From NCBI GenBank assembly GCA_011049495.1, contig DSBF01000366.1:1-19815 (forward strand): a stretch of 19,815 nt of DNA, in the 5' to 3' direction. The position numbers and the translations under genes are program-made. A model generated the notes under the pieces. The model was not told where the DNA came from, made no database searches, and saw nothing but the letters and a program-made list of their open reading frames with translations. Positions 1 through 6,816 of this stretch are shown here, piece by piece; position 1 is the first letter of the stretch; the number at the start of each line of letters is the position of its first letter. Origin of the DNA: Ignavibacteria bacterium (GTDB lineage: Bacteria; Bacteroidota; Ignavibacteria; Ignavibacteriales; Melioribacteraceae).

Positions 1-535
1 AAAACGCGCCGTCTTCTTCCGAATCAAGATTCAGTAGAGTTTTTCCTTCAAGAAGATTTTTACCTAAGTTGTTTGCGCCTGTTAACCCGGTTTCTTCATC
101 AACGGTACAAAGTAATTCAACCGAACCATGAGTTACGGATTCGTCGGTTACTAAAGCTAATCCGGCTGCAACTCCAATTCCATTATCGGCACCAAGTGTT
201 GTTCCTTCTGCTGCCATCCAATCTCCGTCTCTAACAAGTTTAATCGGATCATTGTCAAAATCATGTTCAGTACCTTTATTTTTTTCACAAACCATGTCAA
301 CATGACCTTGGACAACAACTGTAGGTGCATTTTCATATCCTTTGGTAGCCGGAACTTTAATAACAATATTATGAATATCATCTTCTTTCATTTCAAGATT
401 ATGTTCCTTTGCAAACTTTCTTAAATAATCTAAAATCTTTTCTTCTTTTTTTGATGGTCTTGGGATTTGACTTATTTCATAAAATCTCTGCCAAATAATT
501 TCCGGTTGTAATCCTTCGATTGCTTTTTTAGACAT
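1..535 (-). CDS. pepD: Cytosolic nonspecific dipeptidase / aminoacyl-histidine dipeptidase (M20C), N-terminal part
   Basis: This is a metal-dependent dipeptidase of peptidase family M20C that recycles dipeptides in the cytoplasm. The left edge cuts it off, leaving 178 codons of a family usually about 480-490 residues long. The metal-site landmarks are all visible. QGHVDM at 76-81 supplies the first His and Asp. GADNGIG at 115-121 supplies the bridging Asp. DEETG at 146-150 holds the general-base and metal Glu pair, and NLDSEEDG at 169-176 supplies another metal Asp. The ATG at 535 is preceded by TAAAGGAG, which overlaps the stop codon of the upstream ychF-like gene. The gap is 10 bp, so the two are almost certainly co-transcribed and translationally coupled. 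Family assignment is very secure; activity on a particular dipeptide is inferred from the family. Confidence 0.95.
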   Translation of the reverse strand, partial: MSKKAIEGLQPEIIWQRFYEISQIPRPSKKEEKILDYLRKFAKEHNLEMKEDDIHNIVIKVPATKGYENAPTVVVQGHVDMVCEKNKGTEHDFDNDPIKLVRDGDWMAAEGTTLGADNGIGVAAGLALVTDESVTHGSVELLCTVDEETGLTGANNLGKNLLEGKTLLNLDSEEDGAF

Positions 536-545
536 AGAAACTCCT

Positions 546-1622
546 TTAGTTGTGTCTGATGTTTAAAATATCTCCATCTTTTACGATGTATTCTTTACCT
601 TCAAGCCGCCAAACGCCGGCTTCTTTACATTTTGCGAATGAACCGTGAGCAATATAATCATCATAACCGACAACTTCGGCTCTGATGAATTTATTGTAAA
701 AATCAGTATGAATTACACCGGCGGAATCTTGTGCAGTGTAATTCTTTTTTATAGTCCATGCGCGGCATTCATCTTCTCCTACAGTGAAGAACGAGTGCAA
801 ACCTAATATTTCATAAGATGTTCTTAAAATTTTTGAAAGTGCAGATTCTTTAATTCCGTAATCTTCCATAAATGAAGCTCTATCTTCATCATCCATTTGA
901 GATAATTCATATTCAATTTTTGCAAAGAACGGAATAACCGCAACCGATTTATCGCTAATACTTTCTTTAACTTCATTTACAATTTGTTCAACTCTTTGAA
1001 TTGAGTTTTCATCGCAATTAATTGCAATAGCGAGTGGCTTTAATGTGAGAAGTTGATAACCTGAAAGTAATTTTCTCTCGTTTTCATCGAGTCTTATAGT
1101 ACGGAGCGGTAGTTCTTGTTCAACATGTTTTTGACATTTCTCTATAACCGGAAGTTCGCGTTTTAGTCTGTCATCTTTTGATTTCATAACTTCTTTTTGA
1201 AGTTTTTCTATTCTGTTTTCAAGGAAACTTAAATCGGAAAGCAAAAACTCGGTTTCTAAAAATTCCACATCACGTTTTACATCAATTGAATTCATGGGAT
1301 GAGGGACAGAAGGTTCTTCAAACTGACGAATTACATAAAACAGTGCATCGTTATTTTTTACGTTATTAAGAAATGTGTTAGTGATTTTAACTTTTCCGTC
1401 ATCCTGCATTTGTAAACCGGGAATATCGAAAACTTCAATTGTAGCATTTACTTTTTTCTTTGGGTTGAACAAAGCGGTTAATTTATCCAATCGTTCATCT
1501 GGCACTTTTACAACTTCTATTACAGCTTCGTCTTTACCGGTGGGTAGCATTTCTGTTTGTGAAAGTGTATTAAAAAGTGTTGATTTGCCTGAAAATTGTA
1601 AGCCAACTAATCCAATCTGCAT
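546..1622 (-). CDS. ychF: Divergent YchF/Obg-like P-loop ATPase
   Basis: The 358-residue protein matches the YchF (OLA1) family in length and in its C-terminal TGS-like/DUF933 domain (about 276-358, including AGVIHTDF at 301-308 and the end KDGDILNIRHN). YchF binds ribosomes and hydrolyses ATP. The Walker A motif is GLQFSGKST at 7-15, and the G4 position reads NCDE at 202-205. That is the NxxE form of YchF rather than the NKxD that selects guanine. The G3 motif DIPGL (66-70) is present, but the Gly-rich run that normally follows it in YchF (GLVKGASKGEGLGN) is replaced by QMQDDGKVKITN. The charged helical insert (about 130-170) fits the family's coiled coil. The start ATG has CCTAAAGGA upstream. 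It lies between clpS and pepD on the same strand. Because of its divergence it may be a paralogue of a canonical YchF elsewhere in the genome. Confidence 0.85.
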   Translation of the reverse strand: MQIGLVGLQFSGKSTLFNTLSQTEMLPTGKDEAVIEVVKVPDERLDKLTALFNPKKKVNATIEVFDIPGLQMQDDGKVKITNTFLNNVKNNDALFYVIRQFEEPSVPHPMNSIDVKRDVEFLETEFLLSDLSFLENRIEKLQKEVMKSKDDRLKRELPVIEKCQKHVEQELPLRTIRLDENERKLLSGYQLLTLKPLAIAINCDENSIQRVEQIVNEVKESISDKSVAVIPFFAKIEYELSQMDDEDRASFMEDYGIKESALSKILRTSYEILGLHSFFTVGEDECRAWTIKKNYTAQDSAGVIHTDFYNKFIRAEVVGYDDYIAHGSFAKCKEAGVWRLEGKEYIVKDGDILNIRHN

Positions 1623-1682
1623 AAATTTCCTTTAGGTTGAATAATTTTCTGTTTTCAAATATAAAGAAATATAGGGGAAAAA

Positions 1683-1970
1683 TTAGGATATGATTTGTGT
1701 ATGAAGTTCAATTTCTTCCAAAACGGAAGAAACTTTTAAGCATTCGGGAAGTGGACCATAAAATATAATTGCTTTACCTTTTACATGAACCTCAAAAGTT
1801 AAATCACGGGCTTTCTCATAAGAACAGTTAGTAGCTTTAATTATTTGGTTTATAACTTCATCGAAAGTATGCCAGTCATCATTATACAAAATCACCTTGA
1901 ACGGAATTCCAACAGATGTTTCTTCCTCAATTTCATGTTCAATAATAGGGGTTGGTTTTTCTTCGGTCAT
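1683..1970 (-). CDS. clpS: ATP-dependent Clp protease adaptor ClpS
   Basis: A 95-residue protein with the ClpS core. It would deliver N-degron substrates to the ClpA/ClpC unfoldase. The ligand-pocket signature YNDD falls about 30 residues in, within FKVILYNDDWHTFDEVI, and the conserved EVHVKGKA supplies the pocket His. The YNDD...TFD..I pattern resembles the Bacteroidota variety more than the proteobacterial one. The first 20 or so residues are acidic and probably disordered, as in the family. I take the ATG at 1970 as start. A TTG directly before it at 1973 is also in frame but adds only one residue, and neither has a clear Shine-Dalgarno sequence. It is the first gene of the leftward clpS-ychF-pepD group and diverges from etfB. 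The 60-bp gap to ychF shows no terminator hairpin. Confidence 0.88.
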   Translation of the reverse strand: MTEEKPTPIIEHEIEEETSVGIPFKVILYNDDWHTFDEVINQIIKATNCSYEKARDLTFEVHVKGKAIIFYGPLPECLKVSSVLEEIELHTQIIS

Positions 1971-1981
1971 CAATTTTTATC

Positions 1982-1991
1982 AACAATTGTT
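1982..1991. promoter_or_regulatory. Perfect 10-bp palindrome in the clpS/etfB divergent region
   Basis: AACAATTGTT reads the same on both strands and lies 12 bp upstream of the clpS start, within the 134-bp region between the divergent clpS and etfB genes. It could be an operator half-site or a chance AT-rich palindrome. Nothing else in the window repeats it in a way I could see. Confidence 0.2.
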
Positions 1992-2045
1992 ATCTGTGTG
2001 GAAAGTTATGAAATTAAGTTAATAAAATAAATTAGTCGTGCTAAT

Positions 2046-2079
2046 TTTGTAATTTTACATATTGATTTATATCTTTTTG
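2046..2079 (+). promoter_or_regulatory. Candidate promoter for the etfBA-bfn operon
   Basis: A TTTG at 2046-2049 is followed, 20 bp later, by TATCTTTTTG at 2070-2079. This loosely resembles the Bacteroidota -33 TTTG / -7 TAnnTTTG pattern, with two extra bases before the final G. The etfB start codon lies 28 bp downstream. The match is imperfect in AT-rich DNA, so it is tentative. A promoter must lie in this divergent region, since the upstream gene points the other way. Confidence 0.25.
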
Positions 2080-2107
2080 TTCCATTTATGAAATTAAAGG
2101 AGGAATA

Positions 2108-2854
2108 ATGAAAATAGCGGTCTGTGTGAGTCACGTGCCCGATACTGCCGCAAAAATTAGTATCGGAAGTGATGGTAAATCAATTGACCCCAATGGTGTT
2201 ACATTTGTTTTAAACCCCTACGATGAGTTTGCAATAGAAGAAGCTTTAAAAATAAAAGATGCTCAAGGTGGTGAAGTTGTTGCTATAAGCGTTGGAACAG
2301 ATGCAAATAAAGAAACACTTCGAAAAGCGCTTGCTATGGGCGTAGATTCTGCGGTTTTACTTAAAGAAGATAAGGATAGAGATTCTATAGGAATTGCAAA
2401 AGCACTTGCAGAAGAGATTAAAGCTCAAGAAGCAAAATTAGTTTTCTTCGGTAAACAATCCGTTGATTTCGATAATTCAATTACCGGACAAGTGACCGCA
2501 GAACTTTTAGATTACAATTGCGTTACGGTTGTAGTCGGCTTACAAATTGATGGTGAAAAAGTTACCGCGGAAAGAGAGATAGAAGGCGGACGTGAAATTG
2601 TAGAAACTTCACTTCCTCTTGTTATTACAGCTCAAAAGGGATTGAATGAACCAAGATATGCTTCTCTTAAAGGAATCATGCAGGCAAAGAAAAAAACGAT
2701 AGAAGAAAAAACTCCCGCTCCTTATGAAAATATGATAGAACTTGTTGCAATGAAAAGACCTCCAGCTAAACAACCCGGTAAAATATTAGGTGAAGATTCA
2801 TCTGCTGTACCGGAATTAGTAAAATTATTAAGAGAAGAAGCCAAAGTAATTTAA
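2108..2854 (+). CDS. etfB: Electron transfer flavoprotein beta subunit
   Basis: The 248-residue EtfB pairs with EtfA to form the FAD/AMP heterodimer that carries electrons from acyl-CoA and other flavin dehydrogenases towards the quinone pool. The N-terminus (MKIAVCVSHVPDTAAKI) and the segment NPYDEFAIEEALKIKD are typical. The family signature lies around residues 178-200: KGLNEPRYASLKGIMQAK followed by KKTIEEKTP. The C-terminal arm that wraps around EtfA is present, so the protein looks full length. The start is fixed by AAAGGAGGAATA directly before the ATG. The etfA gene begins 11 bp after the stop, so the two are co-expressed. Nothing in the sequence alone shows whether this Etf is bifurcating or conventional. 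Confidence 0.96.
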   Translation: MKIAVCVSHVPDTAAKISIGSDGKSIDPNGVTFVLNPYDEFAIEEALKIKDAQGGEVVAISVGTDANKETLRKALAMGVDSAVLLKEDKDRDSIGIAKALAEEIKAQEAKLVFFGKQSVDFDNSITGQVTAELLDYNCVTVVVGLQIDGEKVTAEREIEGGREIVETSLPLVITAQKGLNEPRYASLKGIMQAKKKTIEEKTPAPYENMIELVAMKRPPAKQPGKILGEDSSAVPELVKLLREEAKVI

Positions 2855-2865
2855 GGGAGGAAAAA

Positions 2866-3834
2866 ATGGCAAACAAAGTTTTAGTCTTTTTAGAACAAAG
2901 AAACGGCAGTATAAAAAAATCATCACTCGAAGCTGTAAAGGTTGGGAAAGATTTTGCCGATAAATTGAGCTGTGATGTTGAAGCTTTTGTAATTGGCGCA
3001 GAGATTTCTGATTTGGAAAAAGTCGGCAGTTACGGAGTTAGTAAAGTAACTCATCTCAAGAATTCCGAATTGGCAATGTATTCATCAACTGCCTATCTTA
3101 AATTAGCAATTAAGCATGTTCAGGACAGCGGAGCAGATATATTGTTATTTCCAAATACCTCACTCGGGAAAGACCTTGCACCAAGAGTTGCAGCAAAATT
3201 AGATTGCGGTATCGCAATGGATTGCATCGCTTTCAATTTTGGAGATGATATAATTGCTACGCGCCCTGTTTATGCCGGTAAAGCTTTGATTGATGTAAAG
3301 GTTAACAGCACCGTAAAAATATTTACACTCAGACCAAATGTCTTCAATGCAGGCGAGCCTTCAGGTGATTCTGCAAATGTTGAAATTAATGAGATCAGTG
3401 ATCCCGATCTTTCTACAAAAGTTGTTGAGATAAAAAAATCCGAAGGAAAACTTGACGTAGCTGAAGCTGATATTATTGTTTCCGGGGGGCGCGGGTTAAA
3501 AGGAGCAGAGAATTTCAACTTGATAGAAGAATTAGCAGAAGCTCTTGGTGCTGCCGTTGGTGCTTCCCGTGCCGTTGTTGATGCCGGATGGAGACCTCAC
3601 GGCGAACAAGTCGGTCAAACAGGCAAGACAGTTACTCCCACTTTGTATGTTGCTATTGGCATTTCCGGTGCAATTCAGCACTTAGCAGGTATGCGTTCTT
3701 CTAAGTATATTGTTGCTATCAATAAAGATAAAGATGCACCTATCTTTAGTATTGCCGACTATGGTATTGCCGGTGACGCATTTGAAGTCGTTCCTAAATT
3801 GATTGAAGAAATCAAAAAACTGAAAGCCGAATAA
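2866..3834 (+). CDS. etfA: Electron transfer flavoprotein alpha subunit
   Basis: The 322-residue EtfA carries the redox FAD of the heterodimer. The N-terminal adenine-nucleotide-like domain spans about 1-190. The C-terminal FAD domain starts at about 200 with ADIIVSGGRGLKG (201-213), then GASRAVVDAGW (232-242), the QVGQTGKTVTP region (248-258), and the family signature YVAIGISGAIQHLAGM (261-276) with the Asn/Asp tail NKDKDAPIF (286-294). All FAD-contact segments are present and the length is normal. AAGGGAGGAAAAA precedes the ATG. The BFN gene starts 5 bp after the stop, which suggests one etfB-etfA-bfn transcript. No oxidoreductase partner (ETF-quinone oxidoreductase or acyl-CoA dehydrogenase) is visible in the window. 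Confidence 0.96.
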   Translation: MANKVLVFLEQRNGSIKKSSLEAVKVGKDFADKLSCDVEAFVIGAEISDLEKVGSYGVSKVTHLKNSELAMYSSTAYLKLAIKHVQDSGADILLFPNTSLGKDLAPRVAAKLDCGIAMDCIAFNFGDDIIATRPVYAGKALIDVKVNSTVKIFTLRPNVFNAGEPSGDSANVEINEISDPDLSTKVVEIKKSEGKLDVAEADIIVSGGRGLKGAENFNLIEELAEALGAAVGASRAVVDAGWRPHGEQVGQTGKTVTPTLYVAIGISGAIQHLAGMRSSKYIVAINKDKDAPIFSIADYGIAGDAFEVVPKLIEEIKKLKAE

Positions 3835-3839
3835 ATTTT

Positions 3840-4427
3840 ATGAACAAAGTACAAGTTGAAATATTAGGTTTATCAGCAAGCCCCTCTGCCGGAGGGGCTT
3901 ATGCCCTTTTATTAAAAGAATCTTTCGGGAACAGAAGATTACCGATTATTATAGGTTCTTTTGAAGCACAATCTATTGCTTTGGAAATGGAGGGAATTAA
4001 ACCGCCAAGACCTTTAACTCATGATCTCCTAAAAGAAACAATCGATAATTTAGGAGGAACAGTTATTGAAGTTATAATCGATGAATTGAAGGATAATACG
4101 TTTTTCGCTAAAGTCATTCTGGAAGTTTCTTCATTAACAAATGAAATTGATTCGAGACCAAGTGATGCTATTGCTCTTGCTGTAAGAACTCAAGCTCCAA
4201 TTTTTGTTTCTGAAGAAGTGATGAAAAATGCAGCGTTTATACCTTCAAGCGAAGATGATGATTTCTCGGAAGAAATTTCCAAAGAAGAAAAGGAAATTAA
4301 AAAAACCGTTGAAACTAAAACGGCATCACTCCAGGATCAGCTAAGAGAAGCGATAGAAAAAGAAGATTATGAACGTGCAGCAAAATTGAGAGATGAAATA
4401 AACAGGAGAAAAGGGAGTAACAATTAG
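3840..4427 (+). CDS. Bifunctional nuclease family (BFN/DUF151) protein with C-terminal UVR motif
   Basis: Residues 1-135 form a BFN (DUF151) domain. The conserved blocks are LSASPSAGGAYALLL (11-25), LPIIIGSFEAQSIAL (34-48), the RPLTHDLL segment (57-64) and the SRPSDAIALAVR stretch (105-116). An acidic linker (about 137-160, rich in E and D) leads to a UVR motif at about 163-190. The motif reads LQDQLREAIEKEDYERAAKL and resembles the UvrB-UvrC contact helix pair. Plant and some bacterial members are reported to have RNase/DNase activity, so a nucleic-acid role is plausible but not shown here. There is no Shine-Dalgarno sequence before the ATG, only 5 bp from the etfA stop, so initiation is probably coupled. 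A strong hairpin lies inside the early codons. The stop overlaps the convergent DUF2851 gene by 4 bp. Confidence 0.9.
   Translation: MNKVQVEILGLSASPSAGGAYALLLKESFGNRRLPIIIGSFEAQSIALEMEGIKPPRPLTHDLLKETIDNLGGTVIEVIIDELKDNTFFAKVILEVSSLTNEIDSRPSDAIALAVRTQAPIFVSEEVMKNAAFIPSSEDDDFSEEISKEEKEIKKTVETKTASLQDQLREAIEKEDYERAAKLRDEINRRKGSNN
3878..3900 (+). other. Terminator-like GC-rich hairpin inside the 5' end of the BFN gene
   Basis: AAGCCCCTC (3878-3886) and GAGGGGCTT (3892-3900) form a perfect 9-bp stem with a 5-base loop (TGCCG), followed 5 bases later by TTTTATT. This GC-rich stem stands out in AT-rich DNA and sits 38 bp into the coding region, over codons 13-21. It could attenuate transcription after etfA, slow ribosomes, or protect the 3' end of an etfBA message. 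Alternatively it may simply be the coding sequence for the conserved SPSAGGA motif. Confidence 0.5.
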
Positions 4428-5905
4428 CTGAAAATCAGTTTGCCGATTTCGCATTCTAAACATTTTCCTCTTGAACAATAATTTCTGAATAACTCAATCA
4501 TTCCTTGCGAATAGATCGTTCGTTTAGATACCCTTTGTAATTCAAGACAATCTGTTACTTCACGTACAATGCGGTTATCATTTTTTTGAGAATATATACT
4601 GTAAAGCTTAAAAACTTTTTTAGCTAATTCATCTTTTCCAAAAACTTCAAAGTAAACTGTGAAAAACGGTAAAACTACATTTACTAAAATTTCATCGGCA
4701 CGGGCAACACCGATAAAATATTTTATTTTGCTTGATGCTTTATTATCAAAAACATAATGGTCCTGCCAAAATCCATCCGACTGTATAATGAAGACAGAAC
4801 GCAATGAATTTATCAGCACACTCAAGTTTCGAATCTCTTTTATTTTTTTAACCAATACCATGACTAAATTTTTATTCAGTAAGCCGTCAATTAATCTAGC
4901 ACCTCCGGCTATTCTAACGGTTGGAAAATTTTGCGGTCGCAATCTGAAAAAATTCCAATCTGTTTCATTATAAGTTTCACCGTCGTAATCTTCTTTAATT
5001 GATTTCCATGTACTGAAAATATTCTTTGTGTATTCCGAACTGTGATTCTCCGGTATTTTATCCGCTTCCGGGATAAGCCCGCTTATTCCAAAAAGTGCTG
5101 CCTCATATTTAGTTGTATCTTTCCCATTCAACTTAAGCGATTTCAAAAAATCTATATCAGCCGATTGAGCAAGCTTCAGCATTATAGATTTATTTTTCGA
5201 ATAGCCTAATGCTTCAAAAATATTTTCGTATAAAAGCTGCAGCCATATTTCTTTTTCTTTGAAATCGTCATGAGTGTAATTTTTATTTCTTATTTCTTCA
5301 GGTATCTCATAATTAACTACCGGTTCCTTCAATTGAAGTTCACGTAAGTATTTAAGTTCTTTTAACCTATCATACATTTTGCGGCATTTCTTTTTATACC
5401 TATCGGTACCGAGTTGAAGAACAAATTTCTCTTTTATTTTTTTATCTACGCTTGAATTCTCATCAATACATCTTAATGTATGCTCGTGTTCACTATTATA
5501 TTTTTTTATTTTCTTAGAGATGTCTTCAACAGTATTTTCATCAATAAATTCCGAAAGTTTTATGGAAGGGACTTTTCTACCATCTTTTGTATAAACATAA
5601 GGTTGGTTATGTTTGTTTGTTAAAGTCGCGTGAAGTACGACTTTATTATAACGGTTATTAAGGTGGTGACCGTGAGATTTCCAATCAACATAATCACTGT
5701 CAATTTCAATATCTCCGACAAAAGTTAAATTGCCGATTCTTATACGTGCATTTTGGAAATCCGGTCCGGATGTATCGGTATTGTGAACCCCGGAATCAAG
5801 TATCGATATTTTCTCACCGTCAATAGTTTGTAAATTATCATCGAATTTTTGGTTCACCCAAATATCGTACAAATCTTTTTCGAACATTTTTTCTTTACTG
5901 CTCAT
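4424..5905 (-). CDS. DUF2851 family protein
   Basis: A 493-residue protein of the uncharacterised DUF2851 family, common in Bacteroidota and relatives and here somewhat longer than the usual 420-440 as I recall it. The N-terminal conserved block is clear: GVHNTDTSGPDFQNA at 39-53, VGDIEID at 63-69, DWKSHGHHLNNRY at 74-86 and VVLHATLTN at 89-97. The middle (about 130-220) is Lys/Glu-rich and probably helical. The end carries a Cys cluster, C477-x4-C482-x2-C485, in YCSRGKCLECEIG. No function is established. The Asp and Glu-x-[His/Asp] pattern is reminiscent of PD-(D/E)xK nucleases, but that is inference. CTGAGGG lies before the ATG. It follows pyrF after 94 bp that contain a hairpin, so it may have its own promoter. 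It meets the BFN gene tail to tail. Confidence 0.85.
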   Translation of the reverse strand: MSSKEKMFEKDLYDIWVNQKFDDNLQTIDGEKISILDSGVHNTDTSGPDFQNARIRIGNLTFVGDIEIDSDYVDWKSHGHHLNNRYNKVVLHATLTNKHNQPYVYTKDGRKVPSIKLSEFIDENTVEDISKKIKKYNSEHEHTLRCIDENSSVDKKIKEKFVLQLGTDRYKKKCRKMYDRLKELKYLRELQLKEPVVNYEIPEEIRNKNYTHDDFKEKEIWLQLLYENIFEALGYSKNKSIMLKLAQSADIDFLKSLKLNGKDTTKYEAALFGISGLIPEADKIPENHSSEYTKNIFSTWKSIKEDYDGETYNETDWNFFRLRPQNFPTVRIAGGARLIDGLLNKNLVMVLVKKIKEIRNLSVLINSLRSVFIIQSDGFWQDHYVFDNKASSKIKYFIGVARADEILVNVVLPFFTVYFEVFGKDELAKKVFKLYSIYSQKNDNRIVREVTDCLELQRVSKRTIYSQGMIELFRNYCSRGKCLECEIGKLIFS

Positions 5906-5921
5906 CGATACCCTCAGAACT

Positions 5922-5942
5922 TTTCTGATTACGAATCAGAAA
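5922..5942. other. Perfect inverted repeat between pyrF and the DUF2851 gene
   Basis: TTTCTGATT and AATCAGAAA form a perfect 9-bp stem around a 3-base centre (ACG), 17 bp upstream of the DUF2851 start. There is no long T-run after it on the minus strand, so it is a poor terminator. It could be an operator or a 5'-leader hairpin. A second, AT-only inverted repeat (AGAAATT/AATTTCT at 5964-5983) lies close behind pyrF and could act as a weak terminator. Confidence 0.4.
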
Positions 5943-5999
5943 TATCATTTCGAATTCAATTTAAGAAATTCTTATAAATTTCTAAAACTGTTTTTTCAT

Positions 6000-6812
6000 T
6001 TAACTATGTTCGATCTTATCTATCTTCGAATTATAATCAATAAGTTTCAGGGCAGACGTTTCAGCAAAACCGGTAGAATCATCGGCATATATTAAGGCTC
6101 TGCTGACATTAATAAGATAATTCTTGCTGCTATTTTTCTTAAAAATTTCAACAACGGTTTCTAAATCACCGCCTTGAGAGCCGACTCCGGGTAGCAGTAC
6201 AGGTAAGTTATTAAATAAAGAAAAATTCTCTTCCAGCTCGTTTGGATTTGTTGCGCCAAAAACTATTCCACAATTATTATTTTGATTCCATTCATTAACT
6301 TTATGAAGGACTTCCTGATATAAAAATTTACCGTTACTTAATTTTTGTTTTTCAAAATCGGAACTACCCGGGTTAGAAGTTAATACAAGTATAAAATTAA
6401 GTTTATCTTTATAATCAAGAAAAGGTTGAAGAGAATCTTTCCCCATATATGGGTGGAGTGTTGATGCATCAAAATTAAAATGATCAAAAAGTGATGAAGC
6501 ATACATTTGACTTGTATTTCCAATATCTCCTCTTTTTGCATCACCTATTGTCAAAATATCATCCGGAATTTGTTCTAACGTTTTTTCTAAAGTTCGTAAT
6601 CCTTTTATTCCATCTTTTTCGTAGAAGGCAAGGTTTAATTTGTATGCCGCAGCATTTTCCCAAGTTGAATTGATAATAGCCTTATTGAATTGAAATATTG
6701 GGTCGTCAAATTTTAATAAGTGTTTAGGAATTTTATTAATGTCCGAATCAAGACCAACGCAAATATGTTTACCTGAATCGAATTTTAATATTAATTTTTC
6801 AACAGCATTCAT
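6000..6812 (-). CDS. pyrF: Orotidine 5'-phosphate decarboxylase, type 2
   Basis: PyrF decarboxylates OMP to UMP, the last step of de novo pyrimidine synthesis. The substrate-site motif GDAKRGDIGNTSQMYA (Asp-x-Lys-x-x-Asp at residues 91-96) is the form found in the longer type-2 family. The early CVGLDSD supplies the first conserved Asp, and PGVGSQGGD towards the C-terminus is the phosphate loop. I chose the ATG at 6812, giving 270 residues and beginning MNAVEKLILKFDSGK, because it starts 4 bp after the rodA stop and fits the family N-terminus. An ATG at 6857 would add 15 residues without visible homology and overlap rodA by 41 bp. It is the last gene of the tightly packed purN-to-pyrF run. 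Confidence 0.93.
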   Translation of the reverse strand: MNAVEKLILKFDSGKHICVGLDSDINKIPKHLLKFDDPIFQFNKAIINSTWENAAAYKLNLAFYEKDGIKGLRTLEKTLEQIPDDILTIGDAKRGDIGNTSQMYASSLFDHFNFDASTLHPYMGKDSLQPFLDYKDKLNFILVLTSNPGSSDFEKQKLSNGKFLYQEVLHKVNEWNQNNNCGIVFGATNPNELEENFSLFNNLPVLLPGVGSQGGDLETVVEIFKKNSSKNYLINVSRALIYADDSTGFAETSALKLIDYNSKIDKIEHS

Positions 6813-6816
6813 GATG

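Noticed and set aside
1971..1973. TTG start for clpS just before the ATG.
   Set aside because: It adds one residue only, and ATG at 1970 is the simpler start. Neither has a clear ribosome-binding site.
3270..3518. Open frame antisense to etfA (and similar antisense frames over mreB, purH, mreC and others).
   Set aside because: These lie wholly inside strongly conserved genes, lack ribosome-binding sites and have no recognisable domains. They are shadow frames.
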